Below, piece after piece: positions 1 to 7,990 of a stretch of 52,321 nt of DNA (the first letter of the stretch is position 1; each line of letters begins with the position of its first letter). The notes under the pieces are model-generated. The model did no database searches. It was not told where the DNA came from and saw only the letters and a list, made by a program, of their open reading frames with translations. The translations under genes were made by a program, and so were the position numbers. Where the stretch lies: positions 1-52,321 of the IMG/VR virus record IMGVR_UViG_3300032160_000011; one strand, written 5' to 3'. This DNA comes from a virus.

Positions 1-120
1 AGGGCCTGGGGAAGGTCCTAGGCCCTGGGGAAAAGGTCCCTAGGCCCTGGGGAAAAGGTCCCTAGGCCCTGGGGAAAAGGTCCCTAGGCCCTGGGGAAGG
101 TCCCTAGGCCCTGGGGAAGG
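1..120. repeat. Tandem repeat, about six 20-22 bp units
   Basis: CCTAGG recurs at 17, 39, 61, 83 and 103, a period of 22 bp (20 bp for the last unit), after a partial unit at 1-16. Each unit reads roughly CCTAGGCCCTGGGGAAAAGGT. The array ends just before the first + strand gene. The last unit runs into GGTAGAAAA, and this combination recurs almost exactly on the - strand at 29479-29503 upstream of another phage gene, so the array may be regulatory. There are no spacers of unique sequence, so it is not a CRISPR. Confidence 0.85.
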
Positions 121-181
121 TAGAAAATCGCAGGAAAAGGAATGACAGGTAACCATAAAGACCGTAGGAGAAGCGCGAACC

Positions 182-415
182 TTGCTCGGCCCAGGAACCC
201 AGGTGTACTGGCGGCCGGACAACGTGCCCTGCAAATTGCCATTGAGTGATAAGGATTGTGCCAGGGCCATTCACGTCTCGACACCGGAAGATGTGAGCGC
301 GGCAATCGCTGGGCTAGGCCGCGATGCGATGATGGCTGAGAGCCGCGGTGATCACGTTGACGTGGCGGCTGCTCGCCAGCGGATCGTAGCGCTGAGAGAG
401 GTAGTGACAACGTGA
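182..415 (+). CDS. Small hypothetical protein, first gene of the modification operon
   Basis: A 77-residue protein with a TTG start. A GGAG motif at 167-170 lies 11 nt upstream, and the stop overlaps the GTG start of the next gene (GTGA), as expected for translational coupling. No family is recognised. The N-terminal part resembles a short beta-strand segment (GTQVYWRPD), and the C-terminal half is helical with Ala and Arg, ending RQRIVALREV. The overlap and the SD motif are the main reasons to accept it. An upstream alternative start cannot be excluded. Confidence 0.55.
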   Translation: MLGPGTQVYWRPDNVPCKLPLSDKDCARAIHVSTPEDVSAAIAGLGRDAMMAESRGDHVDVAAARQRIVALREVVTT

Positions 416-2739
416 TTCCCATCTTCATCCTAAGTTATAACCGTGCTGGGAACACCCGTACCACGAAGTTGCTTGACGCATGTGGGGTGACCGGCTACAA
501 GGTCGTCGTCAGACCAAGTCAGTACGACGATTATGCGCGGTACCTTAGGCGAGAGAATCTGCTCAAGCTGGACGCCGAGGAGGGGCTTAGTTACGCTCGA
601 GAGTTCATCCGAAAGCGAGTCAAACGCGGTGAGTGGTGCCTTCACATGGACGACAATGTGCTGGGCTTCTACGTGTGTGATGAGAAATTCTACCAAGCAT
701 ATGACAACTTCGAGCGTGGAGAAGGTGGACTGACTGAGATCAATCGACGGTGGGACCCCATCATAAAGAACCCACCAGGAAAAGATTTTGCAACGTTCTA
801 TCGAATCATCGTTCAAGATACCATGCGCGAAGCCGACAAACGTGGTGCCGTGTTGTGTGGATTTACCGCACAGAACGCTGCGGCAATGCGTCCTCATAAG
901 TGGATGGACGTCGGCTACGTATGTGGCAAGGTGATGCTCATGAAGAACGTTGGCTTTCCGTGGCGCCACATTTCTGTCAGCACTGGCGAGGACTACGCGC
1001 TTACCGCGGCACATCTTCTCGAATTTGGCCGCGTGCTGATCAACGGGTGGGGGCATCCTCGTCGGAAGCATTACGCACCTGGTGGCTGTGGCACTTACGA
1101 GGAGCGGCTCCCGGAGATGATCAGAACAAGTGCTGAGTTAATGGAACGCTACCCTGGCCTGCTGCGTATGAAAACGCCAGGACCGCGTGGCATCGAAAGA
1201 TTCGAGGGTGAGCTTCGTCTTCGCCTTCACACCGTAGAACAGATCGCTAAGTGGCGCGCCAACTTCGGAAAAGAGCCACAGGTGAGTACGCATGACAGCA
1301 CACCGCACGTTGCAGAGAAAAACAAGGGGATGAACGTCGTTACGATCAACACCTACGGTGGGTCACTCCTTCTTGGGGCAAAGATGATCAAGGCAAACAT
1401 CATTGCGACCATGGAAGATACCGGCTATGGGTCGAAGTTGCAAGCGCTGAACTTTCCAGCCGTACCACGCTATGAGCGACTGGCTGACTGGCCGGAAAGG
1501 TTTGCCATTCCCTGGTCAACGATCAACGTAATCGCTCATCCCCCATGCAAATCGTTTAGCTTGATGTCAGCGAGTTGTAAAAATAATCGTGGTACGGAAT
1601 CGGAAGGATTCCAGTGCCACCGCAACGTTATCAATTACTCCCTGGGACATCACTGCCGCAGTCTGGCCATCGAGTCCGTGCCCGGCGCCTACGAGGGTGG
1701 ACACGAGGCTTATGAAGAACTTGCCAGGCAGTACAGGTATCGAGTAACTTATATCACGCTTAACGCGGTCAGCTTCGGAATACCACAGTGGCGCCCACGG
1801 GTTTGGATTCTCTTTCACCATACGAAACAATTTCGCGTTGAGTTGAAACCGCGCTACACCTTGCTTCGTGATGTGCTGAACCCAGGAAAGAATCCAGTGC
1901 CATTGTTCAGCTGCACAAAGACCTTATACGAAAAAACCCGCACGGTGTTGAAGGGGACACATCCTCGAGGACACATCTTTTCATTGCTTCGTCAGCACTT
2001 CGGTTTATCAAGCGACGAAGAACTAAGAGCGAAGTTTCCTGACGATACGAAGGGTTATCTTTCCGGTTACGTCAGGTTCCTGGACCCTGACGGGTTTGCC
2101 ACCACGCTCTTGGGCGACACCTCTTGGGCCGTCGATGATCGCCTTCTTACCATCGAAGAGTACTGCGGCATCATGGGGTTTCCACGCGACTATAAGTGGA
2201 ATCTTAGCGAATCGCCAAACAACGCCAACAACGCGCGTGCCTACTTGTCGCGTGGTGTCTGCCCTCCTATCGCCGCCTGGATTTTGAAGACCCTCGATCG
2301 CAACACATCAGGGTGGGCAGGTACGTTCACACACGAAGAAGCTGACTTTGGTGGAGTCATCGACCTTTGTCCGAAAAAGGCGGACGCCCTGGCCATAGCA
2401 CGTGGTGAGAAATTACCGCCGAAACTAACGCCTCAGCGCGTACAACCTGCGCTGCCGTTTGGCGCGGTGATCAAGGCGCGGGAGACGCCTCCAATTCCTC
2501 GAGCACATCGCTACACACTCATTGACGAGTCGCGAGCCTACGCGCCAGGGTCGCCCCAGGCTGAGTTTATCATAACCGCGCTGAAGAAAGAGGGGCGACG
2601 TGGTTTGAACCGCCACGAGGTCGTGGCCAAGGCCATCGCCGACCCGGTAAGATTCCCGACCAACCAGCCACACGATCGCGCCGTTGGGTTCTGGCTATCA
2701 AAGTTAAAGGGGCAGGGCGCCTTGAGGTTCGCGGAATGA
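412..2739 (+). CDS. Glycosyltransferase fused to a cytosine-C5 methyltransferase-like domain
   Basis: A 775-residue bifunctional enzyme. Residues 1-260 resemble the TET-associated glycosyltransferase (TAGT) group found in phage base-modification loci: opening IFILSYNRAGNT, a DDN motif in CLHMDDNV near residue 79, then a GEDYAL block. Residues 300-630 resemble a cytosine-C5 methyltransferase: motif IV HPPCKSFS with candidate catalytic Cys379, motif VI as ESV (usually ENV), motif VIII IPQWRPRVW, and motif X near LTIEEYCGIMGFP. The AdoMet-binding motif I is divergent (NTYGGSLLLGA instead of FxGxGG). The last 130 residues are helical with a wHTH-like look. It starts with GTG overlapping the previous stop. 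It probably flips and decorates cytosine or hydroxymethylcytosine in phage DNA. The order of reactions and the sugar are unknown. Confidence 0.8.
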   Translation: MIPIFILSYNRAGNTRTTKLLDACGVTGYKVVVRPSQYDDYARYLRRENLLKLDAEEGLSYAREFIRKRVKRGEWCLHMDDNVLGFYVCDEKFYQAYDNFERGEGGLTEINRRWDPIIKNPPGKDFATFYRIIVQDTMREADKRGAVLCGFTAQNAAAMRPHKWMDVGYVCGKVMLMKNVGFPWRHISVSTGEDYALTAAHLLEFGRVLINGWGHPRRKHYAPGGCGTYEERLPEMIRTSAELMERYPGLLRMKTPGPRGIERFEGELRLRLHTVEQIAKWRANFGKEPQVSTHDSTPHVAEKNKGMNVVTINTYGGSLLLGAKMIKANIIATMEDTGYGSKLQALNFPAVPRYERLADWPERFAIPWSTINVIAHPPCKSFSLMSASCKNNRGTESEGFQCHRNVINYSLGHHCRSLAIESVPGAYEGGHEAYEELARQYRYRVTYITLNAVSFGIPQWRPRVWILFHHTKQFRVELKPRYTLLRDVLNPGKNPVPLFSCTKTLYEKTRTVLKGTHPRGHIFSLLRQHFGLSSDEELRAKFPDDTKGYLSGYVRFLDPDGFATTLLGDTSWAVDDRLLTIEEYCGIMGFPRDYKWNLSESPNNANNARAYLSRGVCPPIAAWILKTLDRNTSGWAGTFTHEEADFGGVIDLCPKKADALAIARGEKLPPKLTPQRVQPALPFGAVIKARETPPIPRAHRYTLIDESRAYAPGSPQAEFIITALKKEGRRGLNRHEVVAKAIADPVRFPTNQPHDRAVGFWLSKLKGQGALRFAE

Positions 2740-2751
2740 AAGGAGAAGCTT

Positions 2752-2961
2752 ATGCAACTAGGAATGTTTGATCACGCACAGTTTCCAGAACGTATTGCAC
2801 CAGGTGGGTGTTCTTGGTGCGGAGGATCATTACGTGTTCGCATACAGAATGATGGTGGTGAAGTTCGCTATTACGACTGCGATCATTGCAACGGTACTGG
2901 CGTTGAACCACCGTCAATGTGGCAACTAATCAAATCATTTTTCAATGATCGCTCACAATGA
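2752..2961 (+). CDS. Small zinc-ribbon protein
   Basis: A 69-residue protein preceded by AAAGGAG 6-8 nt upstream of the ATG. Two pairs of cysteines, CSWC near residue 20 and CDHC near residue 43 with an NGTG turn, form a likely zinc ribbon like the small DnaJ-type zinc knuckles common in phages. The C-terminus is a short amphipathic helix. Its stop overlaps the kinase start (ATGA), so it belongs to the operon. Function unknown; it could be an accessory subunit of the neighbouring enzymes. Confidence 0.75.
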   Translation: MQLGMFDHAQFPERIAPGGCSWCGGSLRVRIQNDGGEVRYYDCDHCNGTGVEPPSMWQLIKSFFNDRSQ

Positions 2962-3860
2962 CGACAATAACAAAGGTGATCATCCTGGAAGGACCGGACG
3001 GCTCGGGAAAGTCTACCCTTGCCGCCCGGTTACGCGATCAACACGGTTACCAGATCGTCAAGTTTGGGCCGCCACGCCCCAGGGAGGACATGCTGGTCAC
3101 TTACACCAACTCGCTGCTCACAGCGATCGCCAGCAAGCGGCCAACGGTCATCGATAGGCATTATCTCGGTGAGTCCGTCTACGGTCCACTGCTCAGGGGC
3201 GAGGACAGACTCGGGGCTCAGGGGCGTGATCTCATCGAGCGGCTCATCGCTGCGCGTGGGGTGAGGCTGATCATCTGTAGCCCACCGTGGAAGACGTTAG
3301 TAAAAGCGTGGAAAGCCAAGGACGACCTGCTCAAGCGGGTGGATCAGCTCTGTCATGTTCGGGCCGCCTACCTGGCAGAAGCGAAGAGATTACACCTGGT
3401 GGTTTATGATTGGACCCAGGGGCAGCCACCCAGCCTTGAGACCACACCTACGCTGCCTGAGGGGGTGACAGGGTACCAGGAAGCTGATACCCTCTGGGTG
3501 GGTGAACGGCCAGGCAAGAAACATGTTAAGTGGGACCTGCCCTTTCACGATACAACCAACTCGGCCCGTTACCTTTGGGAATCACTCCAGGGTGTCAGGG
3601 GGTGGCGGGAACGGCGTGGGGCCTGGACCAATGCCTGGGACGCCGAGGGAGAGCCTAGAGACCTGTTCGGGATCGTTAGCGCGCTGCCCAAGGTGACACG
3701 GGTGATCCCGTTGGGAGACGCAGCTACTGATGTCTGCAATCATATGAGATTGGACCTGGTTTGGCAGATCATGCCCATGCCACACCCCCAGTACTGGCGG
3801 CGATTCCATCATCACGATCAGAAAGGTTATACCGCGCTGCTGGAGGCGGCGCTGCGATGA
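2958..3860 (+). CDS. Nucleotide kinase fused to a uracil-DNA-glycosylase-like domain
   Basis: A 300-residue protein. Residues 1-150 are a P-loop kinase of the thymidylate/dNMP kinase type: Walker A in EGPDGSGKSTLAARL near residue 10, and a DRHYLGESVYG block near residue 68 typical of nucleotide-binding kinases. Residues 160-300 carry motifs like the uracil-DNA glycosylase superfamily: WVGERPG (compare GEAPG), TNAWD, VIPLGDAA, and MPHPQYWRRF in the place of the HPS loop. The kinase would phosphorylate (hydroxymethyl-)dCMP. The second domain could recognise a modified base or nucleotide. The kinase assignment is firm; the UDG-like one is a motif-based inference. ATGA overlaps occur on both sides. 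Confidence 0.75.
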   Translation: MTTITKVIILEGPDGSGKSTLAARLRDQHGYQIVKFGPPRPREDMLVTYTNSLLTAIASKRPTVIDRHYLGESVYGPLLRGEDRLGAQGRDLIERLIAARGVRLIICSPPWKTLVKAWKAKDDLLKRVDQLCHVRAAYLAEAKRLHLVVYDWTQGQPPSLETTPTLPEGVTGYQEADTLWVGERPGKKHVKWDLPFHDTTNSARYLWESLQGVRGWRERRGAWTNAWDAEGEPRDLFGIVSALPKVTRVIPLGDAATDVCNHMRLDLVWQIMPMPHPQYWRRFHHHDQKGYTALLEAALR

Positions 3861-4687
3861 GATACGACAACTTTGCGTTAGCCTGGTTCGACCTGCTCTA
3901 CTCGCTCTATCACACCGGGAAGCCGGTATCACCTCGTGGGTTCGAGACCCACGAGCTCATCGGTGTGAAGGTGCATGTCACGGACCTTACCCAGAACATC
4001 CTCGTCCATCCGGCCAGGGCACTCAACTACCGCTTCATGATCGCCGAGTGGCTTTGGATCGCGGCGTATCGCAATGACGTCGCCACCTTGGCCAGGTACA
4101 ACAAGAAGATGGCAGAATTCTCTGACGACGGGGTGACCCTGGCTGGCGCCTACGGACCGCGGATGGCAGACCAAGTGGATTATCTCCTGGAGCAGCTCAA
4201 GAAGCCAGTGTCGCGCCAGGCGGTGGCGACCATCTGGCGGCCGTGCCCAGCACCGTCGAAGGATATTCCTTGCACGGTGGCGTGGCAATTACTCGCCAGG
4301 GAGGGAAAACTTCACGGAATCGTGACGATGAGAAGTTCTGACGTGTGGCTGGGATTGCCGTACGATTTTCACGCGTTCACCCAGCTCACTTCCGGGGTGG
4401 CTGGTGAGATGAATCTGGAACCAGGCGGTTTGACCTTCAACCTTGGCAGTTCGCACTTGTACGACCGGGACCGGGAGAAAGCTTTGACCGTGTTGAGCCG
4501 GCCTGACGAGCTGCGATGTGTGCGATCGCCGCGGCTGCCTGGCAGGCCGCCGGCGGACGCAATCCTCGATTGGAGCGATGATCTGGTTCATCCCTGGTCG
4601 GTTTACCGCGACGTGCTCAAGGCGACGACGAGCCTGGAAGCGCTGAACAGATTGGAGAATCTCGATGCTGCAACGACCAAGCCTTGA
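3857..4687 (+). CDS. Thymidylate-synthase-family enzyme, probable dCMP hydroxymethylase
   Basis: A 276-residue protein of the ThyA/deoxynucleotide hydroxymethylase family, which transfers a C1 unit from methylenetetrahydrofolate to pyrimidine C5. The nucleophile is Cys139 (DIPCTVAW). The phosphate/base-binding block is RSSDVWLGLPYDF with Arg159 and Asp162, and the HxY pair is His200/Tyr202. Asp170 stands where thymidylate synthase has the Asn that reads dUMP. In T4 dCMP hydroxymethylase and in MilA an Asp at this place selects cytosine, so 5-hydroxymethyl-dCMP is the predicted product. The start chosen is the ATG overlapping the kinase stop. The length matches the family. Confidence 0.82.
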   Translation: MRYDNFALAWFDLLYSLYHTGKPVSPRGFETHELIGVKVHVTDLTQNILVHPARALNYRFMIAEWLWIAAYRNDVATLARYNKKMAEFSDDGVTLAGAYGPRMADQVDYLLEQLKKPVSRQAVATIWRPCPAPSKDIPCTVAWQLLAREGKLHGIVTMRSSDVWLGLPYDFHAFTQLTSGVAGEMNLEPGGLTFNLGSSHLYDRDREKALTVLSRPDELRCVRSPRLPGRPPADAILDWSDDLVHPWSVYRDVLKATTSLEALNRLENLDAATTKP

Positions 4688-5621
4688 CGATTACTACCTC
4701 GCCCTGCTACCCCTCATCGCGTCCCGGGCGACCTGCCCTCGGCGCCGGGTGGCGGCGATCCTGGTCGATGCCGGTGGGAAGCTGGTGGCCATCGGTTATA
4801 ACGGTGTTCCGAGTAAAATGCCTCACTGCATCGATACACCGTGCCCTGGAGCGATAGACCAGCCTGGGGACACGACCAGGTGCATTGCAATCCACGCTGA
4901 GATGAACGCTTTATCCCAGGCAAGGGCCTCTCGCCGCTTGCCGCATACACTCTACTGCAGCACCACGCCGTGCTTCGACTGCGCCAAGCTCCTCGTCACT
5001 GAGGGTGTGAAGCGGGTGGTGGCTAGGGGCGAGTACGCTGACCGGCGTGGGGTGGACCTGCTGGGCCAGGCAGGCATCAACGTCGAGATCATCACCACAA
5101 GGGAAGAAGAAGCTGTGAGCTATCCACATCTTAGTACCGAGTGCCAGGAGCACCACGACCTGGTGAGGGACTTTCACAACGTCGCCGGAATGCGGCCGAC
5201 GATCATCTGCCTTTGCGGATCGACGAGGTTCCGCGATCAATTTGCACAGGCCAACTATCGAGAGACGCTAGCTGGCAACATCGTCCTGAGCGTGGGATTC
5301 TACGTTCACATCGCGGATGAATGCCCTAACTGCGACGCATCGCAGAGCTTCGCGGAGGAGCAGGGAGCGAAAGGCCAGCAGGGAAAGTGCTGGCAGTGCG
5401 GCGCTGACCTGGGCTGTACACCGAAACAGAAGATCGCCCTCGACAAGCTGCACAAGTGGAAGATAGACCTCTGCGACGAGGTCTTCGTCCTCAACGTGGG
5501 AGGCTATGTCGGCGACTCGACGCGATCCGAGATCGCCTACGCCGTCGCTCGCGGCAAACCGGTACGGTACCTGGAGGTCGTCAATACTGCCGACGGTGTA
5601 AAGGAGAAAGAGGTAGAATGA
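4665..5621 (+). CDS. dCMP deaminase fused to a deoxyribosyltransferase-like domain
   Basis: A 318-residue protein. Residues 1-150 are a zinc-dependent dCMP/cytidine deaminase: HAE at 77-79 in CIAIHAEMNAL and PCFDC with Cys103/Cys106. It would turn dCMP into dUMP, removing unmodified cytosine nucleotide and feeding dTMP synthesis. Residues 170-308 resemble nucleoside 2-deoxyribosyltransferases: ICLCGSTRFRDQF at the start, then VGDSTRSEIAYAVARGKPV. This half contains an inserted pair of cysteine motifs (CPNC and CWQC) that may bind zinc. The start overlaps the hydroxymethylase gene by 23 nt and has GGAG upstream. Confidence 0.85.
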   Translation: MLQRPSLDDYYLALLPLIASRATCPRRRVAAILVDAGGKLVAIGYNGVPSKMPHCIDTPCPGAIDQPGDTTRCIAIHAEMNALSQARASRRLPHTLYCSTTPCFDCAKLLVTEGVKRVVARGEYADRRGVDLLGQAGINVEIITTREEEAVSYPHLSTECQEHHDLVRDFHNVAGMRPTIICLCGSTRFRDQFAQANYRETLAGNIVLSVGFYVHIADECPNCDASQSFAEEQGAKGQQGKCWQCGADLGCTPKQKIALDKLHKWKIDLCDEVFVLNVGGYVGDSTRSEIAYAVARGKPVRYLEVVNTADGVKEKEVE

Positions 5622-5935
5622 AATTTGAACTCACGCTTCCAGATCAGGTGATCAGCGAAGAACCGGAGATGAAGTGTTTCCTGGAAGCACTGCAACTCCT
5701 GGTAAACAGAATGGCAACGTCGCACTTCAAATACGGTTGCATGAGTGACACTTACCCGGATAACGCGCATGCGATAGACTCTGCGCAAAAACGCATGACG
5801 ATGTACAGCGCTTCTGGCAACACTGAAAATTGTTTGGACGCGGCAAATTTCTTGATCATCGAGCATCTGTTTCCGTCGCATCACACGGCTCACTTCAGAG
5901 CGCAAAGCTCAAAGGAATCACCAGGCATAGTCTAG
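5618..5935 (+). CDS. Small hypothetical phage protein
   Basis: A 105-residue protein. The ATG at 5618 was chosen because it follows AAGGAG and AGG motifs and overlaps the stop of the deaminase gene; a longer reading frame upstream is merely open. The sequence is acidic and helical in the middle (residues 15-45), followed by a Gly/Asn-rich stretch and FLIIEHLFPSH. I do not recognise a family. Its place between the deaminase and a pyrophosphohydrolase suggests a role in nucleotide handling, but nothing in the sequence shows it. Confidence 0.7.
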   Translation: MKFELTLPDQVISEEPEMKCFLEALQLLVNRMATSHFKYGCMSDTYPDNAHAIDSAQKRMTMYSASGNTENCLDAANFLIIEHLFPSHHTAHFRAQSSKESPGIV

Positions 5936-5957
5936 AAGGAAGAAAAGGAGAAAGGCA

Positions 5958-6584
5958 ATGACCACAAGTGAAACGGTTGCCGAGTTCATGCGGCATATCG
6001 GGATGGAAACTCACACCATGCCAGCGAAGCGGCCACTAGAGGTTGGTGAAACCAGGGTGCGGATGATCGTCGAGGAGTTTGCCGAGACGATCGTCGCCGC
6101 TAACGATGGCAATATCATCGAGCTTGCCGATGGCCTGGCTGACCTGCTCTACGTTATCGTCGGTGCTGGGGTCGCCTACGGTGCTGAGGTGCCGATAGAA
6201 TTCATCTCACCGAGCATTACACCGTATCGTCCCAGTGCGATGTCTATCATCAGGTTCACGCGCGCTTACGCTGAACAGCTCGTAGATCTTACCATCGCCA
6301 TCGCTAATGACAGCATGCGACATCTCGGTGACGCGCTGGCCTTGCTTGGTGGGGTGGTGACAGCCTACGCCGCAGTATGGGGCATGCCGTTACGAGAGCT
6401 GTTCATCGAAGTCCATCGTTCCAACATGAGCAAAAACCCGGGGCAGATCATCGGCGCTGCCAAGTACGGGCCTGGTGGTGGGAAGGGGCCAACCTACTCG
6501 CCGCCGGACATCGCTGGCATCCTGGCTAAGGCCCGGGAACAGATCACCGTAACGGCCGCGAGAACCCAGTCCCATAGGCCTTGA
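5958..6584 (+). CDS. MazG-like nucleotide pyrophosphohydrolase
   Basis: A 208-residue all-alpha NTP pyrophosphohydrolase-type protein. The metal-binding signature is visible as EEFAET (Glu39, Glu40, Glu43) and ELADGLADLLYV (Glu55, Asp58, Asp62), as in MazG and dCTPase/dUTPase helical families. The part around 130-175 (EVHRSNMSKNPG) also matches the end of this fold. A segment of about 45 residues between helices makes it longer than a minimal MazG domain. In this operon a plausible job is to hydrolyse dCTP to dCMP, which feeds the hydroxymethylase and keeps unmodified cytosine out of phage DNA. Substrate choice is inferred. The SD is AAGGAG. Confidence 0.78.
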   Translation: MTTSETVAEFMRHIGMETHTMPAKRPLEVGETRVRMIVEEFAETIVAANDGNIIELADGLADLLYVIVGAGVAYGAEVPIEFISPSITPYRPSAMSIIRFTRAYAEQLVDLTIAIANDSMRHLGDALALLGGVVTAYAAVWGMPLRELFIEVHRSNMSKNPGQIIGAAKYGPGGGKGPTYSPPDIAGILAKAREQITVTAARTQSHRP

Positions 6585-6713
6585 AATGCCCTCACCGAAC
6601 CACCCAGGATGCCCTCAGAACTGCAGATAGGACCTCGGCCTAGGTTTACCCAACCTGGGTCTGTTAATTCAATAGGTAAACTAAGTTCAATACAGAAATT
6701 TGCAAAACCAGAC

Positions 6714-6754
6714 GCAAAAATGGCCCTCAGCGCCAGCAACGCGGCACTGAGGGC
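6714..6754 (-). terminator. Rho-independent terminator for the late operon
   Basis: GCCCTCAG at 6723-6730 and CTGAGGGC at 6747-6754 form a perfect 8 bp stem. Read on the - strand it is followed by CCATTTTTGC, giving the T-run of an intrinsic terminator at the end of the long late transcript. The + strand operon ends at 6584, so this is the meeting point of two convergent transcription units. Nearby GTTTACC/GGTAAAC (6644-6681) is a weaker inverted repeat that might act on the + strand. Confidence 0.75.
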
Positions 6755-6773
6755 GCACAAAAGTTGAGTGAAC

Positions 6774-7358
6774 TTACTTGATCTGCTCTGCCGCAGCTTT
6801 CAACGCCGCGCGTCGTGCGATCATTCGTTTCATGGCAACGCTCTTCGCTGCGCTGGGGTTGAAGTAATAGGCCAGGCCCGTGGTCATCTCAACAGCGTTC
6901 TTCGATCCTACGCGCAGGTAGTGGAAGTCGATCGTTGACCACTCCAGGTTTGGCGTGATCCGGTAGGAAGCCCCACCGCCGGCCAGGAGCACCACCTGGT
7001 TCCCAACGGTGAAGGTAGCGACACCACCTGCGCCCTGGATGAACAATTGAAAGGAACTTGCAGGCAGGTTGGTCTTGTTCATCAGCGATGAGATGTCTGG
7101 TGTCACCCTGATCCCGCCAAGGTATGCGTTAAACGGTGTAGCTGTGATCTCATGACCTTCAAGAGAGAGGTTACTACCCTTGACCGTCCCCCAATCGATA
7201 AGATCCAGGGACTCCGTGGTGTGTGTTGCCGCACCCCATGACCCGCCATAGTTCAGCGCCGTCGCCTCAGCGCTCGTTGAAAATACTAGGCCTGACTGTG
7301 CGACAGCAGGGAGACAAAAAAGCAGAGCGATGCTCAGAACACTAAGCAACTTGTTCAT
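6774..7358 (-). CDS. Secreted or outer-membrane-like protein, last late gene
   Basis: About 194 residues from the ATG at 7358. A GTG four codons upstream is possible, but the GGGGGGA motif favours 7358. A classical signal peptide (NKLLSVLSIALLFCLPAVAQ) ends in AVA before Gln. The rest is rich in alternating polar and hydrophobic residues like a small beta-barrel or porin-like protein, with a basic Ala/Lys tail. No family is assigned. Its place after the lysis genes suggests a surface or cargo function, such as superinfection control. Confidence 0.7.
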   Translation of the reverse strand: MNKLLSVLSIALLFCLPAVAQSGLVFSTSAEATALNYGGSWGAATHTTESLDLIDWGTVKGSNLSLEGHEITATPFNAYLGGIRVTPDISSLMNKTNLPASSFQLFIQGAGGVATFTVGNQVVLLAGGGASYRITPNLEWSTIDFHYLRVGSKNAVEMTTGLAYYFNPSAAKSVAMKRMIARRAALKAAAEQIK

Positions 7359-7370
7359 CTTTCCCCCCAC

Positions 7371-7976
7371 CTATTGCAATTGCAAGTGAGCGTAGCCATG
7401 AAGCGCAAAGACCGCGTTAATGCCATACTTGACGGTCGCAGCGTTGGGTGGTGATACCTTGCCACTGACCGCCGCTGAAACGGCACGTGCTGTTACCGCC
7501 ACTGGCGCGGCCCCGGGGATGATCGCCTGGATGCTGGAAAGGGTCAGGATCACCGTCCCCAGCGCGGCGATGATTACCAGCACTACGTTAGGATCGACGC
7601 TCCCAGCCGGCAAGGCAGTGACAACACCCTGCACGTCGTTCTGTGTCTTGGTAAGCGCTGCGATCATGGCGGCCAGGTTGCCGTCCGACTTGTCGGCGTT
7701 GTAAGCATTAGCCACATCCTGGAAGGCATTGAGTGATGCGACGGCAGCCTTCATCGCAGCGGATAGGGCGGCAGCGACGTCAACCGGCAACGTCCCATTG
7801 CCTGTAGCTTCACCGATAACACTGACCACGCTGTCCGCGATGTTGATCACCACAGGTATGTTAGCGATGACTGTGGTGATCCACGAGGTTGAGCAGCCGG
7901 TCGTCCCTGCCGTTCCCACAACGGCAGCGCTACCAGCCAATACGAGAAACGTTCTGCGATCAAGCGTTGCTTCCAT
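7371..7976 (-). CDS. Putative lipoprotein with Tat-like leader
   Basis: A 201-residue protein. The ATG at 7976 follows AAAAAGGAG. The N-terminus has DRRTFLVLAGSA, then a lipobox-like TTGC at about residue 27, resembling a Tat-dependent lipoprotein signal. The body is almost entirely Ala/Val/Ile-rich helix (about 40-201). It sits between the papain-like protease and the surface-protein gene. Function unknown. Confidence 0.7.
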   Translation of the reverse strand: MEATLDRRTFLVLAGSAAVVGTAGTTGCSTSWITTVIANIPVVINIADSVVSVIGEATGNGTLPVDVAAALSAAMKAAVASLNAFQDVANAYNADKSDGNLAAMIAALTKTQNDVQGVVTALPAGSVDPNVVLVIIAALGTVILTLSSIQAIIPGAAPVAVTARAVSAAVSGKVSPPNAATVKYGINAVFALHGYAHLQLQ

Positions 7977-7990
7977 GATGATTCTCCTTT

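Noticed and set aside
1-120. CRISPR array
   Set aside because: The units are contiguous with no unique spacers.
40-428. - strand frames through the left repeat coding a FSPGPRDL-like repeat
   Set aside because: They arise from the tandem DNA repeat and overlap the + strand operon start; no start signal.
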